Shown: positions 46,832 through 55,387 of the stretch, piece by piece
How positions within the stretch are numbered: the first letter of the stretch is position 1
How the letters are laid out: each line of letters starts with the position of its first letter
NCBI RefSeq assembly: GCF_012524115.1
Contig: NZ_JAAZWB010000066.1
Coordinates: forward strand, 1-64,000
Length of the DNA: 64,000 nucleotides
From: Bacillus sp. RO1
GTDB lineage: Bacteria; Bacillota; Bacilli; Bacillales; Bacillaceae_I
Reading direction: 5' to 3'
Translations under genes and position numbers: made by a program
Notes under the pieces: model-generated
What the model was told of the DNA's origin: nothing
Databases searched by the model: none
Seen by the model: only the letters and a program-made list of their open reading frames with translations

Positions 46832-46859
46832 TATTATAGTTTAATATTTGCATTTTGCA
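46832..46859 (-). promoter_or_regulatory. SigA promoter of the marR gene
   Basis: Minus strand TTGCAA, 16-base spacer, TATAAT. The -35 hexamer lies inside the operator copy, as expected for autorepression. Confidence 0.78.
46844..46859. promoter_or_regulatory. Putative MarR operator before the marR gene
   Basis: Second copy of TATTTGCATTTTGCAA, overlapping the -35 box. Confidence 0.72.
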
Positions 46860-46930
46860 ACTAATTTCTAAATTAAATTTCCTTATCAGCGCCAATTGTC
46901 TAAAATTAACGCTGACAGAAACGGTTACTT

Positions 46931-47968
46931 TCATTCTGGCAACAACAATATTTTCCCTAACTTCCCTTTCTCCTTAAAGTAAGTCTGGGCTTCCCTCGCT
47001 TTGTCTAAAGGAAATGTTCTATCAATGACAGGCTTTATTTTACCATCCGCTATTGCCTGAAGCATATCTTTAAACTCTTCTCTCGTCCCCAAGACGGATC
47101 CATACATTGTAATGTGTTTAAGATACAACGTTCTAAAATCCAGATTTGTCTTCTGCCCACCAGCTGATCCTGATATACAAAACTTTCCTCCGTTCTTTAA
47201 GACTTGAAGAGATATGGAAAATAAAGCATCTCCTACTACATCTAACACCGAGTCTATCGGCCCATCATTCACATTTAGGATTTCTTGAGATAGATTTTCG
47301 GACTTGTAAGATAAAACATGATCCGCCCCTAATTCCTTCAGTCTTTCTTTACCGTTTAGGTCCCCTACAATTGCAATTACCTTTGCACCAAAGACTTTAG
47401 AGGCAATTTGAACATTTAGTGACCCCACCCCGCCATTAGCGCCTGTTACCATGACCGTTTGCCCAGGTTGAATTTGAATCTGTTGGACCATATGCCAAGC
47501 TGTTAATCCACTTACTGTAAATACAGCACTATCCGAATAGCTAGGCAGGGGCATATCGAAACATAGGTCAGCAGGCCACACCACGTATTCCGCATAACCA
47601 CCGTCGTATTCAGATCCTATAAAGGACATATCTTCTGAAATATGTTCCTTACCTTCTTCCCCACTAGACGTAAAAGGGAATAAAACAACATCTCTTCCAA
47701 TCATAGACTCTTCTACCTGATTACCGATTTTCACTATTGTACCCGTTATGTCAGAACCAGGTGTACGTGGGAATTGTACTCCCTCTGGTTTCCAACCTGA
47801 CTTAGAACCAGTACTGTATGCACCTTCTCTCATCCAGATTTCCGTATTATTTATCGCACAGGCTTTCACCTTTACAAGCACTTCATTTTCTTTTGGATTA
47901 GGTATTGGTATGTCTACTAATTCCAACATATCAACATCTCCATATCCGGTTACTTGGACCGACTTCAT
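46931..47968 (-). CDS. Zinc-independent MDR-family NADPH oxidoreductase
   Basis: 345 residues of the quinone oxidoreductase group: GroES-like N-terminal half, then Rossmann loop VMVTGANGGVGSLNVQIASK. Catalytic-zinc Cys/His are absent (CAINNTEIWMREG instead of Cys-x-x-Asp). The start after AAAGGTG reads MKSVQVTGYGDVD. Substrate unknown; sits between the MarR gene and the end of the ars operon. Confidence 0.85.
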   Translation of the reverse strand: MKSVQVTGYGDVDMLELVDIPIPNPKENEVLVKVKACAINNTEIWMREGAYSTGSKSGWKPEGVQFPRTPGSDITGTIVKIGNQVEESMIGRDVVLFPFTSSGEEGKEHISEDMSFIGSEYDGGYAEYVVWPADLCFDMPLPSYSDSAVFTVSGLTAWHMVQQIQIQPGQTVMVTGANGGVGSLNVQIASKVFGAKVIAIVGDLNGKERLKELGADHVLSYKSENLSQEILNVNDGPIDSVLDVVGDALFSISLQVLKNGGKFCISGSAGGQKTNLDFRTLYLKHITMYGSVLGTREEFKDMLQAIADGKIKPVIDRTFPLDKAREAQTYFKEKGKLGKILLLPE

Positions 47969-48032
47969 ATAGACAACACCTTTCATTTTCATTTATCTTC
48001 ATTTATAGTATTAACCTATTTTTTTATTTACG

Positions 48033-48064
48033 AAAAAAGAGCAAGCTCAATTTCACGCTTACTC
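48033..48064 (-). terminator. Terminator of the arsenic operon
   Basis: Minus strand GAGTAAGC...GCTTGCTC stem (one G-T pair) followed by TTTTTTC, 12 bases after the HesB-like gene stop. Confidence 0.85.
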
Positions 48065-48075
48065 TTCCTATTAAC

Positions 48076-48363
48076 TTAACAACAATCACTATCTTTCATA
48101 CCCAACAACACAAGCCCTTTGCCTTGTGGTGTTTCCTGGACATCCAGGACAAGGTCGGTTGTCATGCTTTCAATTTTCGGATCGATTGCCACTTTTATTG
48201 TATTTAATGTTTCCACTTTATCTTCTGCTTTTGCCTCATCCAGAGACAATCCTAATTGTGGGCTTCCTCAGCCCCAGCCTGCAAAGTAAACACGTATGTT
48301 GCTTGCCCCGTTTTCACGCAGGATATCAGTGAGTACGTCTTTTGCTTCGTTTGAAACCTTCAC
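48076..48363 (-). CDS. HesB/IscA-like protein with in-frame TGA, candidate selenoprotein
   Basis: Reads from GTG (ending at 48363, AGGTGA upstream) through 95 residues to TAA, open except for one TGA as codon 32 (48268-48270). Residues before it are KVSNEAKDVLTDILRENGAS and NIRVYFAGWG; after it GSPQLGLSLDEAKAEDKV, then TTDLVLDVQETPQGKGLVLLG and a terminal Cys-Cys. From memory of the HesB-like family, this position after AGxG is Cys, or Sec in some members. Both halves keep full coding character, so I read TGA as Sec; a nonsense mutation is the alternative. No selA/B/C/D gene is in the window. Last gene of the ars operon, 42 bases after the phosphatase. Confidence 0.75.
48246..48270 (-). promoter_or_regulatory. 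Possible bacterial SECIS hairpin after the in-frame TGA
   Basis: After the TGA, 13 unmatched-side bases lead to a stem ACAAU-UAGG-AUUGU (5 bp, loop UAGG); loop guanines are 16-17 bases from the TGA. The outer CC/GG pairing is weak. Distance and loop G suit bacterial SECIS rules loosely; the stem is short. Confidence 0.4.
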
Positions 48364-48405
48364 GGCCAGTCACCTGCCTTCTTATTATTTTTACTAAACG
48401 CTCGT

Positions 48406-48840
48406 TTAATTCTTAGTTTTTTCGTACATGTTTTGAAGCACTTCTTTTAACTCCGGCTTCACATTTATAACAGGACGTATGGAAGTTGCAAGCCTTTCCG
48501 CTTCTTCAACTGTACTAGCTTTCCCCAAGTGAAGAAGGGTACCCATGGCAACCGTTCCTGTTCTATTACGGCCTCCGGAGCAATGGAAGTACACTTTCTT
48601 TCCTTCTTGTTGAGCTTGTACGACATATTCAATAGCTGCTTTCACCGATTCATCCTGTTTGGCTGCATCATCTACGATTGGCATATGGATTCGAGGAAGG
48701 TTGTCTCCCAAGTTATCCGTTTCCGCCCGCAAGTCTATGATAACATCCAGTCCTTCGTTTGAATGTGCTTCTCTCGCTTGATCTGCACCTCCAATAAAGA
48801 CATTTTCCATTAATGATTGATAGTTTTTTTCGTTTGTCAT
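48406..48840 (-). CDS. Dual-specificity-type protein phosphatase in the ars operon
   Basis: 144 residues with the phosphatase P-loop HCSGGRNRTG (nucleophile Cys87, Arg93) and an upstream Asp pair (MPIVDDAA) as probable general acid. N-terminal part reads LMENVFIGGADQAREAHSNEGLDVIIDLR. The second ATG (ending at 48840) has AAGGAG at 9 bases. Cysteine phosphatases share their loop chemistry with arsenate reductases, which may explain the context, but its role is unknown. Confidence 0.88.
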   Translation of the reverse strand: MTNEKNYQSLMENVFIGGADQAREAHSNEGLDVIIDLRAETDNLGDNLPRIHMPIVDDAAKQDESVKAAIEYVVQAQQEGKKVYFHCSGGRNRTGTVAMGTLLHLGKASTVEEAERLATSIRPVINVKPELKEVLQNMYEKTKN

Positions 48841-48853
48841 ATTCATTCACTCC

Positions 48854-50596
48854 TTACAACAGATTCTCTTTTTCCCATGGCAGGATGGCGCATTTTTCTT
48901 TTGTGGACTTTACTCTTTGTATCCAGGGTAATTCATGTTTCCCTCTGCCTGATAGTAATTGGTCTGTTGTATCTGTATTAGCAAAACTTTGATTGATGAT
49001 CCACCAACGCGGTGTTATGGAAGCACGCTCAAGGTCAGCATGTAATCTTTCAGCCTCCAGTACAGGGGTTGCTTCCGGCAAGGTAACGATAAGTACTGCT
49101 GTTTCTTCGGCATTACGAAGGCGTGGAAGCAGGTTTAGCACTTCTTTTGGCACCTCACCCGTTGAACGCAACAATTCCTTTTGATACGATTGGGCTGCTT
49201 CAAGCAGTAGCAATGTATGACCTGTTGGTGCAGTATCAATGATGACCACTTCTTTATCCGCCTGACCAACTATCTTGGCAAACTTCTGGAATACCGCTAT
49301 CTCTTCGGTACAAGGTGAGTTTAGATCTTCCTCAAGGTATGCAAGTTGCTCCTCGCTCAGCTCCTCTCCCGCTTGTTCCAGAACATGCTTTTTATATGAT
49401 TCTACTTCTGCCTTAGGGTCAACTTTACTGATTGTTAAATGCTCTTTCCTTGTTTTATTTTTTAACGCATGCTCCAAATGCGCAGCAGGATCCGTTGTCG
49501 TGAGATGGACTTTCACATCTTTTTCTACAAGCTTAATTGCTAGTTTGGCTGCAAGTGTCGTTTTACCAACGCCACCCTTCCCCATCGTAAATACTACACG
49601 ATAGTTATGGTTTATAACATCTCCTACCACTTGATCAAAATCAGCAAGTTCTGTAAGTATTTCAGGATTCACCTGACCAGTTTCCTCCATTTGTATCGTT
49701 TCCCCATTTAACCAAACTTTTAACGAGTGGATACCAGTTAATGAATACGAAATATAAGGAAGGTACGTCATTGGAATATCATCAAATGTACTCATGGCAT
49801 TTTCCATGGCTTTCTGTTGCTTATTGAAAAATACCAAGGACACCTCATCGTCTATGACTGGCTTTTCCATTAATCCATTTATTATTAGCTGCTGATTATG
49901 AAGGCCAATTTCACGCAACTCCTCAGAGGCACGCGCAGCTTCCATGATTGGCGATTCATCAGGCCTTGTTACCAAAAGCAACTGAGTTTGGGAGGGATCT
50001 GACAATGCCTGCACCGTTTGTTCATACAGTTCCTTTTTGGCCCCAAGCCCGGAAAGTGGTCCTAAACAGGAAGCTCCGTGCGTACTCTCCTCCAGAAAAT
50101 TGTTCCACGCAGTCGGCAGGGAAAGCAGCCTAAGTGTATGGCCTGTTGGAGCAGTATCAAACACAATCACATCATATTGCCCTGTTACCTCTTTTTGTGT
50201 TAATAACGTGGAGAATTGGTCAAAGGCTGCAATCTCAACCGTACATGCTCCTGATAACTGCTCTTCCATGGTAGCCAATACTGATTCCGGGAGTTTTCCT
50301 TTATAAGGACCAATCACACTTTCCCGGTAATCTCTCGCCGCTTCCTCAGGATCAAGATTACAGGCAAAAAGACCTTCCACACCTGGCACTTGAGAAATGC
50401 CATTGGTCAATTCCGTTTGAAAAACATCCTGCAGGTTGGAGGCTGGATCGGTACTGACAATCAATACCCTCTTTCCTTCTTCGGCAAGCGCGATGGATGT
50501 AGCACATGCTGTGGACGTTTTACCAACACCGCCTTTACCGGTGAAAAATAAGTATGGTGCTTGTACCATTGTTTTGGGTTGGAATGTTGGGAGCAT
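48854..50596 (-). CDS. arsA: Arsenical pump-driving ATPase ArsA
   Basis: 580 residues in two homologous halves, each with a deviant Walker A (FTGKGGVGKTSTA near 17-29; FTMGKGGVGKTTLA near 330) and signal motif DTAPTGHTLRLL/DTAPTGHTLLLL. It powers As(III) efflux through ArsB after receiving arsenite from ArsD. The metal-site cysteines of the A1/A2 halves (SGACTVEIAAF, NSPCTEEIAVF, GASCLG) are present. AGGAGGG precedes the ATG; arsD ends 12 bases upstream. Confidence 0.96.
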   Translation of the reverse strand: MLPTFQPKTMVQAPYLFFTGKGGVGKTSTACATSIALAEEGKRVLIVSTDPASNLQDVFQTELTNGISQVPGVEGLFACNLDPEEAARDYRESVIGPYKGKLPESVLATMEEQLSGACTVEIAAFDQFSTLLTQKEVTGQYDVIVFDTAPTGHTLRLLSLPTAWNNFLEESTHGASCLGPLSGLGAKKELYEQTVQALSDPSQTQLLLVTRPDESPIMEAARASEELREIGLHNQQLIINGLMEKPVIDDEVSLVFFNKQQKAMENAMSTFDDIPMTYLPYISYSLTGIHSLKVWLNGETIQMEETGQVNPEILTELADFDQVVGDVINHNYRVVFTMGKGGVGKTTLAAKLAIKLVEKDVKVHLTTTDPAAHLEHALKNKTRKEHLTISKVDPKAEVESYKKHVLEQAGEELSEEQLAYLEEDLNSPCTEEIAVFQKFAKIVGQADKEVVIIDTAPTGHTLLLLEAAQSYQKELLRSTGEVPKEVLNLLPRLRNAEETAVLIVTLPEATPVLEAERLHADLERASITPRWWIINQSFANTDTTDQLLSGRGKHELPWIQRVKSTKEKCAILPWEKENLL

Positions 50597-50608
50597 ATAG
50601 CCGCCCTC

Positions 50609-50977
50609 CTAGTTGATTGAGTTTAGAGTAATATTGAGTTTCTTTTTGGGTCTTTCGTGAACAAGTTCCTCTACTTTCACACCGGTCCATTCAGCAAATT
50701 CCACGTTTGTAGGGTAATCTGCCACCTTTGCAACTTCGCCATCTACTAGAGTAACTGGAAGACATTCCGGTCCATTTTCCATTAGCAATTCATTCACCTT
50801 TTGGTTTGTTACAAACGGTTCAGGCTCTGATCCTAAATTGAAGCGAGTGATTTCGATTCCTTTTTGCTGCAAGGAAAATATAGCACTTGCCACTCTTGTT
50901 AGTTCCGGGTCCACACTAGGTCCACATACGCCAGTTGCACAGCACATTGCAGGATCAAAAATTTCAATTTTAGCCAT
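50609..50977 (-). CDS. arsD: Arsenite metallochaperone ArsD
   Basis: 122 residues delivering As(III) to ArsA. The binding cysteines Cys12, Cys13 and Cys18 (AMCCATGVCGPSVD) are present; the C-terminal cysteine pairs of plasmid R773 ArsD are absent, as in many chromosomal forms. The thioredoxin-like fold is expected. Adjacent to arsA. Confidence 0.95.
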   Translation of the reverse strand: MAKIEIFDPAMCCATGVCGPSVDPELTRVASAIFSLQQKGIEITRFNLGSEPEPFVTNQKVNELLMENGPECLPVTLVDGEVAKVADYPTNVEFAEWTGVKVEELVHERPKKKLNITLNSIN

Positions 50978-51002
50978 TTCTCATTTCCCCTTTCAAATAT
51001 AG

Positions 51003-51040
51003 AAAAAATAGCCGAGATATTTCGCTCGGCCATTTTTATT
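51003..51040 (-). terminator. Internal terminator between arsC and arsD
   Basis: Minus strand GCCGAG...CTCGGC stem followed by ATTTTTT. It may lower expression of arsDA-phosphatase-HesB relative to arsRBC. Confidence 0.75.
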
Positions 51041-51458
51041 ATTTTCCAGTCTCAGCAAACGTTTTGATTCTGTCGCCGATTTCGTCACGTACGCGTTGGA
51101 AGAACTGCCATTTTTCTTCGTCCGTTCCTTCTGCTTTGGCAGGATCATCAAAGCCCCAGTGTACTCTCTCTTTGTTTGGTGGTGTTGCTGGGCAAACATC
51201 TGCTGCATGACCACAAAGTGTTACGACTAGGTCTGCTTTTTTCAAGATTTCAGGGTCGATTGTATCGGAAGTTTGGTTCGTGATATCAACATCCACTTCT
51301 TTCATTGCTTTTACTGCGTTTGGGTTTACACCGTGTGCTTCGATTCCTGCAGAGTATACGTCCCACTCGTCACTAAGATATTTTTTCCCCCAGCCTTCTG
51401 CCATTTGGCTGCGGCAAGAGTTACCTGTGCATAGGAAATAGATTGTTTTTTTAGTCAT
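51039..51458 (-). CDS. arsC: Thioredoxin-coupled arsenate reductase ArsC
   Basis: Reduces arsenate to arsenite. The 139-residue low-molecular-weight phosphatase fold has Cys10 and Arg16 ([15 protein letters not shown]) plus the relay cysteines Cys82 and Cys89 (LCGHAADVC), which fits the B. subtilis/S. aureus ArsC mechanism. AAGGAG precedes the ATG. Confidence 0.97.
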   Translation of the reverse strand: MTKKTIYFLCTGNSCRSQMAEGWGKKYLSDEWDVYSAGIEAHGVNPNAVKAMKEVDVDITNQTSDTIDPEILKKADLVVTLCGHAADVCPATPPNKERVHWGFDDPAKAEGTDEEKWQFFQRVRDEIGDRIKTFAETGK

Positions 51459-51506
51459 GATGAAAAACTCCTTTTTTGTAATTTGATTTTATGTTTTGGT
51501 TATACA

Positions 51507-51553
51507 CCGCTGTTGATTTCCGCAAATGGCTTCGCTGGAGTCTCATACCCTGC
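51507..51553. repeat. Truncated interspersed repeat, copy E
   Basis: CCGCTGTTGATTTCCGCAAA then GGCTTCGC joined directly to TGGAGTCTCATACCCTGC: about two-thirds of the element is deleted. It sits between arsB and arsC, within the ars operon. Confidence 0.8.
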
Positions 51554-51575
51554 ACTACAATTAACAGGATGTGTC

Positions 51576-52874
51576 TTAACCAATAATGAGTAGCCAGAAA
51601 TATAAACCTAATAGCGTGATGAACAGGGTTGGGATGGTTAGGATGATACCTACTTTGAAGTAGTATCCCCAACTTATCTTTACTCCTTTAAGGCTTAAAA
51701 CGTGTAGCCATAGTAATGTTGCCAAAGAACCGATTGGTGTGATTTTCGGACCAAGATCAGATCCGATAACATTGGCATAGATTAACGCTTCCCTAATTGT
51801 TCCGGTTGTGGCTGTGTCTTTGATTGCTAATGCATCAATCATGACAGTAGGCATGTTATTCATGAAGGATGAAAGGATAGCTGCAATGAACCCCATGGAG
51901 ATGGTTGCAACGAATAGTCCTTCATCCGCTGCCATTTGAATCACATCTGTCAGAAGGTTTGTCAATCCTACATTTCTTAAACCATATACCACAACATACA
52001 TCCCAATGGAAAAGAATACGATCGCCCATGGTGCGCTTTTCAAAATCTGTTTCGTGTGAATTACCTGGCTGTTTCTGCTTATTAAAAGAAAGATGATAGC
52101 AACGGTAGCTGCAACGAACGAAACAGGAATACCGGCAAATTCACTAGCAAAGTAACCTATAAGAAGTACCGCAAGTACAATCCATGACAAGTTGAAAAGC
52201 TTCATGTCTTTAATCGCTTCTCTTGGTGCCTTCAATACGGACATATCATAATTTTCTGGGATACTTTTACGGAAGAACAAGTAAAGCACCACGATACTTG
52301 CCCCAAGTGCAAAGAAGTTTGGAACAATCATTCTTGATGCATATTCCACAAATCCTATTTCAAAGAAATCAGCTGATACGATGTTTACCAAGTTACTTAC
52401 AACTAATGGTAGTGAGGTAGTATCTGCAATAAATCCGCTTGCCATAATAAACGGCAATATCATTTTCTCTTTAAACTTCAGATTTCTTACCATTGCCAAA
52501 ACAATTGGGGTCAAGATAAGTGCCGCTCCGTCATTCGCGAAGAATGCCGCTACCACTGCCCCAAGCAATGTAATGTAGATGAACATCCTTACGCCGCTTC
52601 CTTTTGCGAATCGAGCCATGTGCAAAGCCGACCATTCAAAGAATCCTACTTCATCTAAAATGAGGGAGATGATGATTAAAGCCACAAACGTCAATGTTGC
52701 ATTCCAAACAATGCTTGTTACATCGATCACATCGGTAAAGGTAACAACACCGAAGAGTAATGCAAGAAGCGCTCCCCCGCAAGCTGACCAGCCTATGGAT
52801 AATCCCCTAGGTTGCCAGATAACAAAAACTAATGTAAGTAAAAAAATCACAGATGCCAAAATTATATCCAGCAA
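51576..52874 (-). CDS. arsB: Arsenite efflux pump ArsB
   Basis: 432-residue inner-membrane As(III)/Sb(III) carrier with about twelve helices. [17 protein letters not shown] and the second-half repeat [17 protein letters not shown] are the paired ArsB motifs, with [23 protein letters not shown] at the end. TTG start behind GGGAGGG. Works with ArsA as a pump, or alone on membrane potential. Confidence 0.96.
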   Translation of the reverse strand: MLDIILASVIFLLTLVFVIWQPRGLSIGWSACGGALLALLFGVVTFTDVIDVTSIVWNATLTFVALIIISLILDEVGFFEWSALHMARFAKGSGVRMFIYITLLGAVVAAFFANDGAALILTPIVLAMVRNLKFKEKMILPFIMASGFIADTTSLPLVVSNLVNIVSADFFEIGFVEYASRMIVPNFFALGASIVVLYLFFRKSIPENYDMSVLKAPREAIKDMKLFNLSWIVLAVLLIGYFASEFAGIPVSFVAATVAIIFLLISRNSQVIHTKQILKSAPWAIVFFSIGMYVVVYGLRNVGLTNLLTDVIQMAADEGLFVATISMGFIAAILSSFMNNMPTVMIDALAIKDTATTGTIREALIYANVIGSDLGPKITPIGSLATLLWLHVLSLKGVKISWGYYFKVGIILTIPTLFITLLGLYFWLLIIG

Positions 52875-52887
52875 TATATTCCCTCCC

Positions 52888-53229
52888 TTAACAACAAGTA
52901 ATTCTAAGTCCTTTTTCTTCGAGTTCTTTTAGCTTTTCTTCTAGTGAAGGAACATACACTAATATGGAAGTAATTAATGCATAGTGTGGATGTTCTGTAT
53001 TAATCGAATACATAATCCACTGGCCCTTCCTTGATTCTTTTACAAGACCTACCTCTTTAAGCTTCTTCACATGTTGGCTGATCGAAGGTTGACTCATTTG
53101 AAAAATCTCGACAAACTCACATACACAGCAATCGTGATCTTGTAGAAGAGCCAACATGGAAAGCCTCGTTTTATCGCCTAAAATCTTCAGCGTGACAGCC
53201 GCTTCTTCCATCTTCAATACTTGTTGCAT
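52888..53229 (-). CDS. arsR: Arsenite-responsive repressor ArsR
   Basis: 113-residue winged helix with cysteines DCCVCEF at 34, 35 and 37 at the start of the recognition region, the As(III)-binding type. The C-terminal Cys-Cys (ITCC) may add ligands. First gene of the operon arsR-arsB-arsC-arsD-arsA-phosphatase-HesB. GGCAGGTG precedes the ATG. Confidence 0.95.
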   Translation of the reverse strand: MQQVLKMEEAAVTLKILGDKTRLSMLALLQDHDCCVCEFVEIFQMSQPSISQHVKKLKEVGLVKESRKGQWIMYSINTEHPHYALITSILVYVPSLEEKLKELEEKGLRITCC

Positions 53230-53293
53230 ACGTACACCTGCCTTTGGTAAAAATAAGTAATATAATCAAACACTTATATAACAATCCTCTTAT

Positions 53294-53322
53294 ATAATAA
53301 AATACTTATATGTTTGTTTCAA
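53294..53322 (-). promoter_or_regulatory. Promoter and putative operator of arsR
   Basis: Minus strand TTGAAA, 17-base spacer, TATTAT. Around it the motif ATATAAG occurs three times (with AGTGTTTGATTATAT nearest the start), an A/T-rich region suiting an ArsR operator. Exact boundaries are uncertain. Confidence 0.6.
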
Positions 53323-53438
53323 CCTTTCTTTTGTAAAGAAATTGTGAAGAAAAATTGTAGAACTATCAGTTAATTGGTATAATATATTTAAGAAAGCGCT
53401 TCCAAAAAACATATGAGTGGGAAAGGTGATGCTGTGTT

Positions 53439-53591
53439 ATGATGGACTATCAGTACAGACGACGAGCTTTTCAAAACCTACATGTGGAACAAGAAGAAGC
53501 AAAAATGGATCTAAAACAAAAAATTAGAAAATCGAAATCAATGTTGGCTTCCATAGCCTCGTTCTTTTCCTTTTTTCATCACACATCATAA
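53439..53591 (+). CDS. 50-residue basic protein of unknown family
   Basis: Starts at the first of two ATG codons with AAAGGTGAT 8 bases upstream. An Arg/Lys/Glu-rich helix (YRRRAFQNLHVEQEEAKMDLKQKIRKSKS) is followed by a short hydrophobic tail with SFFSFFHH. A cre-like box lies at about 53391. The gene ends in its own terminator. I do not recognise it. Confidence 0.6.
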   Translation: MMDYQYRRRAFQNLHVEQEEAKMDLKQKIRKSKSMLASIASFFSFFHHTS

Positions 53592-53612
53592 GGAGCTTAC
53601 ATGCTCCTTTTT
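53590..53612 (+). terminator. Terminator of the small basic gene
   Basis: AAGGAGC-TTACAT-GCTCCTT followed by TTT. Confidence 0.75.
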
Positions 53613-53631
53613 ATTATGTCTTTTTTTACAA

Positions 53632-53662
53632 AGAAAACGGGACAAAATGAATTGTCCCGTTA
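53632..53662 (-). terminator. Terminator of the SulP gene
   Basis: Minus strand AACGGGACA...TGTCCCGTT followed by TTCTTTG. Confidence 0.8.
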
Positions 53663-53674
53663 ATTAACTATATA

Positions 53675-55138
53675 TTAATGACCTGAAGTAGCAGATAAAC
53701 CTACTCTGTCAATTAGTGTTTTACTTTCATCATTGAGGCCTATAATTTTAACGTTCTTACCTAATCTTTGATATTTTTGCACCGTTTTTGAGATTGCGGT
53801 AACAGCAGATTGATCCCAAATGTGCGTGTTACTAAAATCAATGACAATCTCTTTGGGATCATTATTATAATCGAATAAATCCACAAAATGACTCATCGTT
53901 CCAAAGAACATTTGTCCAGAGATTTGATAATGCATGACGTCTTCTTTTAACGTCATAGTAGCTTTTATCTTCGCCATCTTCCAGCCGAAAATTAATGCAC
54001 TTAACACAACCCCTGCTCCTACACCTTTTGCAAGGTCATGTGTGTAAACAACAATAGCAACCGTTACAACCATTACTACTGCATCTGCACGAGGTATCTT
54101 ATGAAGTTCTCGAATCGACTGCCAATCAAATGTCCCGATGGAAACCATAATCATTACTCCAACAAGGGCAGCCATTGGAATTTGAACGACAACATCTCCA
54201 AGGACCATGATCAGGAATAAAAGGAATGTACCTGCTACTAATGCAGAAAGCCTTCCCCGTCCACCTGATTTAACATTAATTACAGATTGTCCAATCATGG
54301 CACAACCAGCCATACCACCGAAGAAACCAGTTACGACGTTTGCAATACCTTGTCCCTTCATTTCTCGGTTTTTATTACTCTTTGTATCTGTCATTTCGTC
54401 CACAATTGTCGCTGTTAAAAGGGATTCTAAGTTACCTACAATAGCAAGTGTGAATGCATACGGTAGAATAATCATAAATGTTTCCCAAGACAAATCCACC
54501 ATTGGGATATGGAAGAAAGGTAAGGTTCTAGAAATCTCACCTTGATCTCCAACTGTACTTAGACCAAACCCTCCACCAAATAGGGTGATCGCTGTAATAA
54601 CAACAATTGCAACTAAGGCAGATGGTAATGCTTTGGTGACTCTCGGAAGCAAGTATATGATAGCAAGTGTCGCAATGACAAAGCCAACCATTATCCAGGA
54701 TCCACCTTTTTCAGGAGTAAAATGCACTAATTGTGCGGTGAAAATTAAGATTGCTAAAGCATTAACAAATCCAATAATTACTGCCTGAGGGAGAAAAGAA
54801 ATAAACTTCCCAAGCTTAAATACACCCATTATGATTTGTATTATACCTGTTAACACAGTAGCTGCGAATAGATACTCGATTCCATGATCTGAAACCAATG
54901 TAATCATCAATAATGCCATGGCCCCAGTTGCAGCTGAAATCATCCCTGGTCGTCCACCAGTGAAGGCAATAACCACGGCAATACAGAAGGATGCATAAAG
55001 ACCTACCATCGGGTCAACACCCGCGATGATTGAAAATGCAATTGCTTCAGGAATGAGGGCTAATGCTACGGTCATACCGGCAAGTACGTCACCACGCACG
55101 TTGCCAAACCATTCTTGTTTTAAGTTTGCTACGTTCAT
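53675..55138 (-). CDS. SulP-family anion transporter with STAS domain
   Basis: 487 residues: about twelve membrane helices, SulP signature [19 protein letters not shown], and [28 protein letters not shown] in helix 8-10; C-terminal STAS domain (from about 400). Substrate could be sulfate, bicarbonate or a related anion. It is next to the ars genes but reads from its own transcript. Confidence 0.9.
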   Translation of the reverse strand: MNVANLKQEWFGNVRGDVLAGMTVALALIPEAIAFSIIAGVDPMVGLYASFCIAVVIAFTGGRPGMISAATGAMALLMITLVSDHGIEYLFAATVLTGIIQIIMGVFKLGKFISFLPQAVIIGFVNALAILIFTAQLVHFTPEKGGSWIMVGFVIATLAIIYLLPRVTKALPSALVAIVVITAITLFGGGFGLSTVGDQGEISRTLPFFHIPMVDLSWETFMIILPYAFTLAIVGNLESLLTATIVDEMTDTKSNKNREMKGQGIANVVTGFFGGMAGCAMIGQSVINVKSGGRGRLSALVAGTFLLFLIMVLGDVVVQIPMAALVGVMIMVSIGTFDWQSIRELHKIPRADAVVMVVTVAIVVYTHDLAKGVGAGVVLSALIFGWKMAKIKATMTLKEDVMHYQISGQMFFGTMSHFVDLFDYNNDPKEIVIDFSNTHIWDQSAVTAISKTVQKYQRLGKNVKIIGLNDESKTLIDRVGLSATSGH

Positions 55139-55348
55139 AGCACACCTCTTTCTATATTATTTAGTTTTGTGACTTTCTACTCTCAAGAAAGTCGGGTCCG
55201 TTTGCAACAGAAAGAATCATACCACATATTTTCTGCGCTGAAAATCAGTATGAAAACGGGAACATGCGAGTTTATCTCTTCATTTCTTCCGTTTCCTCTA
55301 TTTATCTATCGTTTTTGTATATCTGTAAAAATATAGACAATGGAACAA

Positions 55349-55382
55349 TAAAGAAAGCTCTGTTCATTAAGAACAAAGCTCT
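55349..55382 (-). terminator. Terminator of the pst operon
   Basis: Minus strand GAGCTTTGTTC...GAACAGAGCTTT stem with one mismatch, followed by CTTTATT. Confidence 0.7.
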
Positions 55383-55387
55383 CCTTT

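Noticed and set aside
48126-48332. Plus-strand frame over the HesB-like gene
   Set aside because: It has no ribosome site and is the complement of a region whose minus strand matches a known family on both sides of the TGA.
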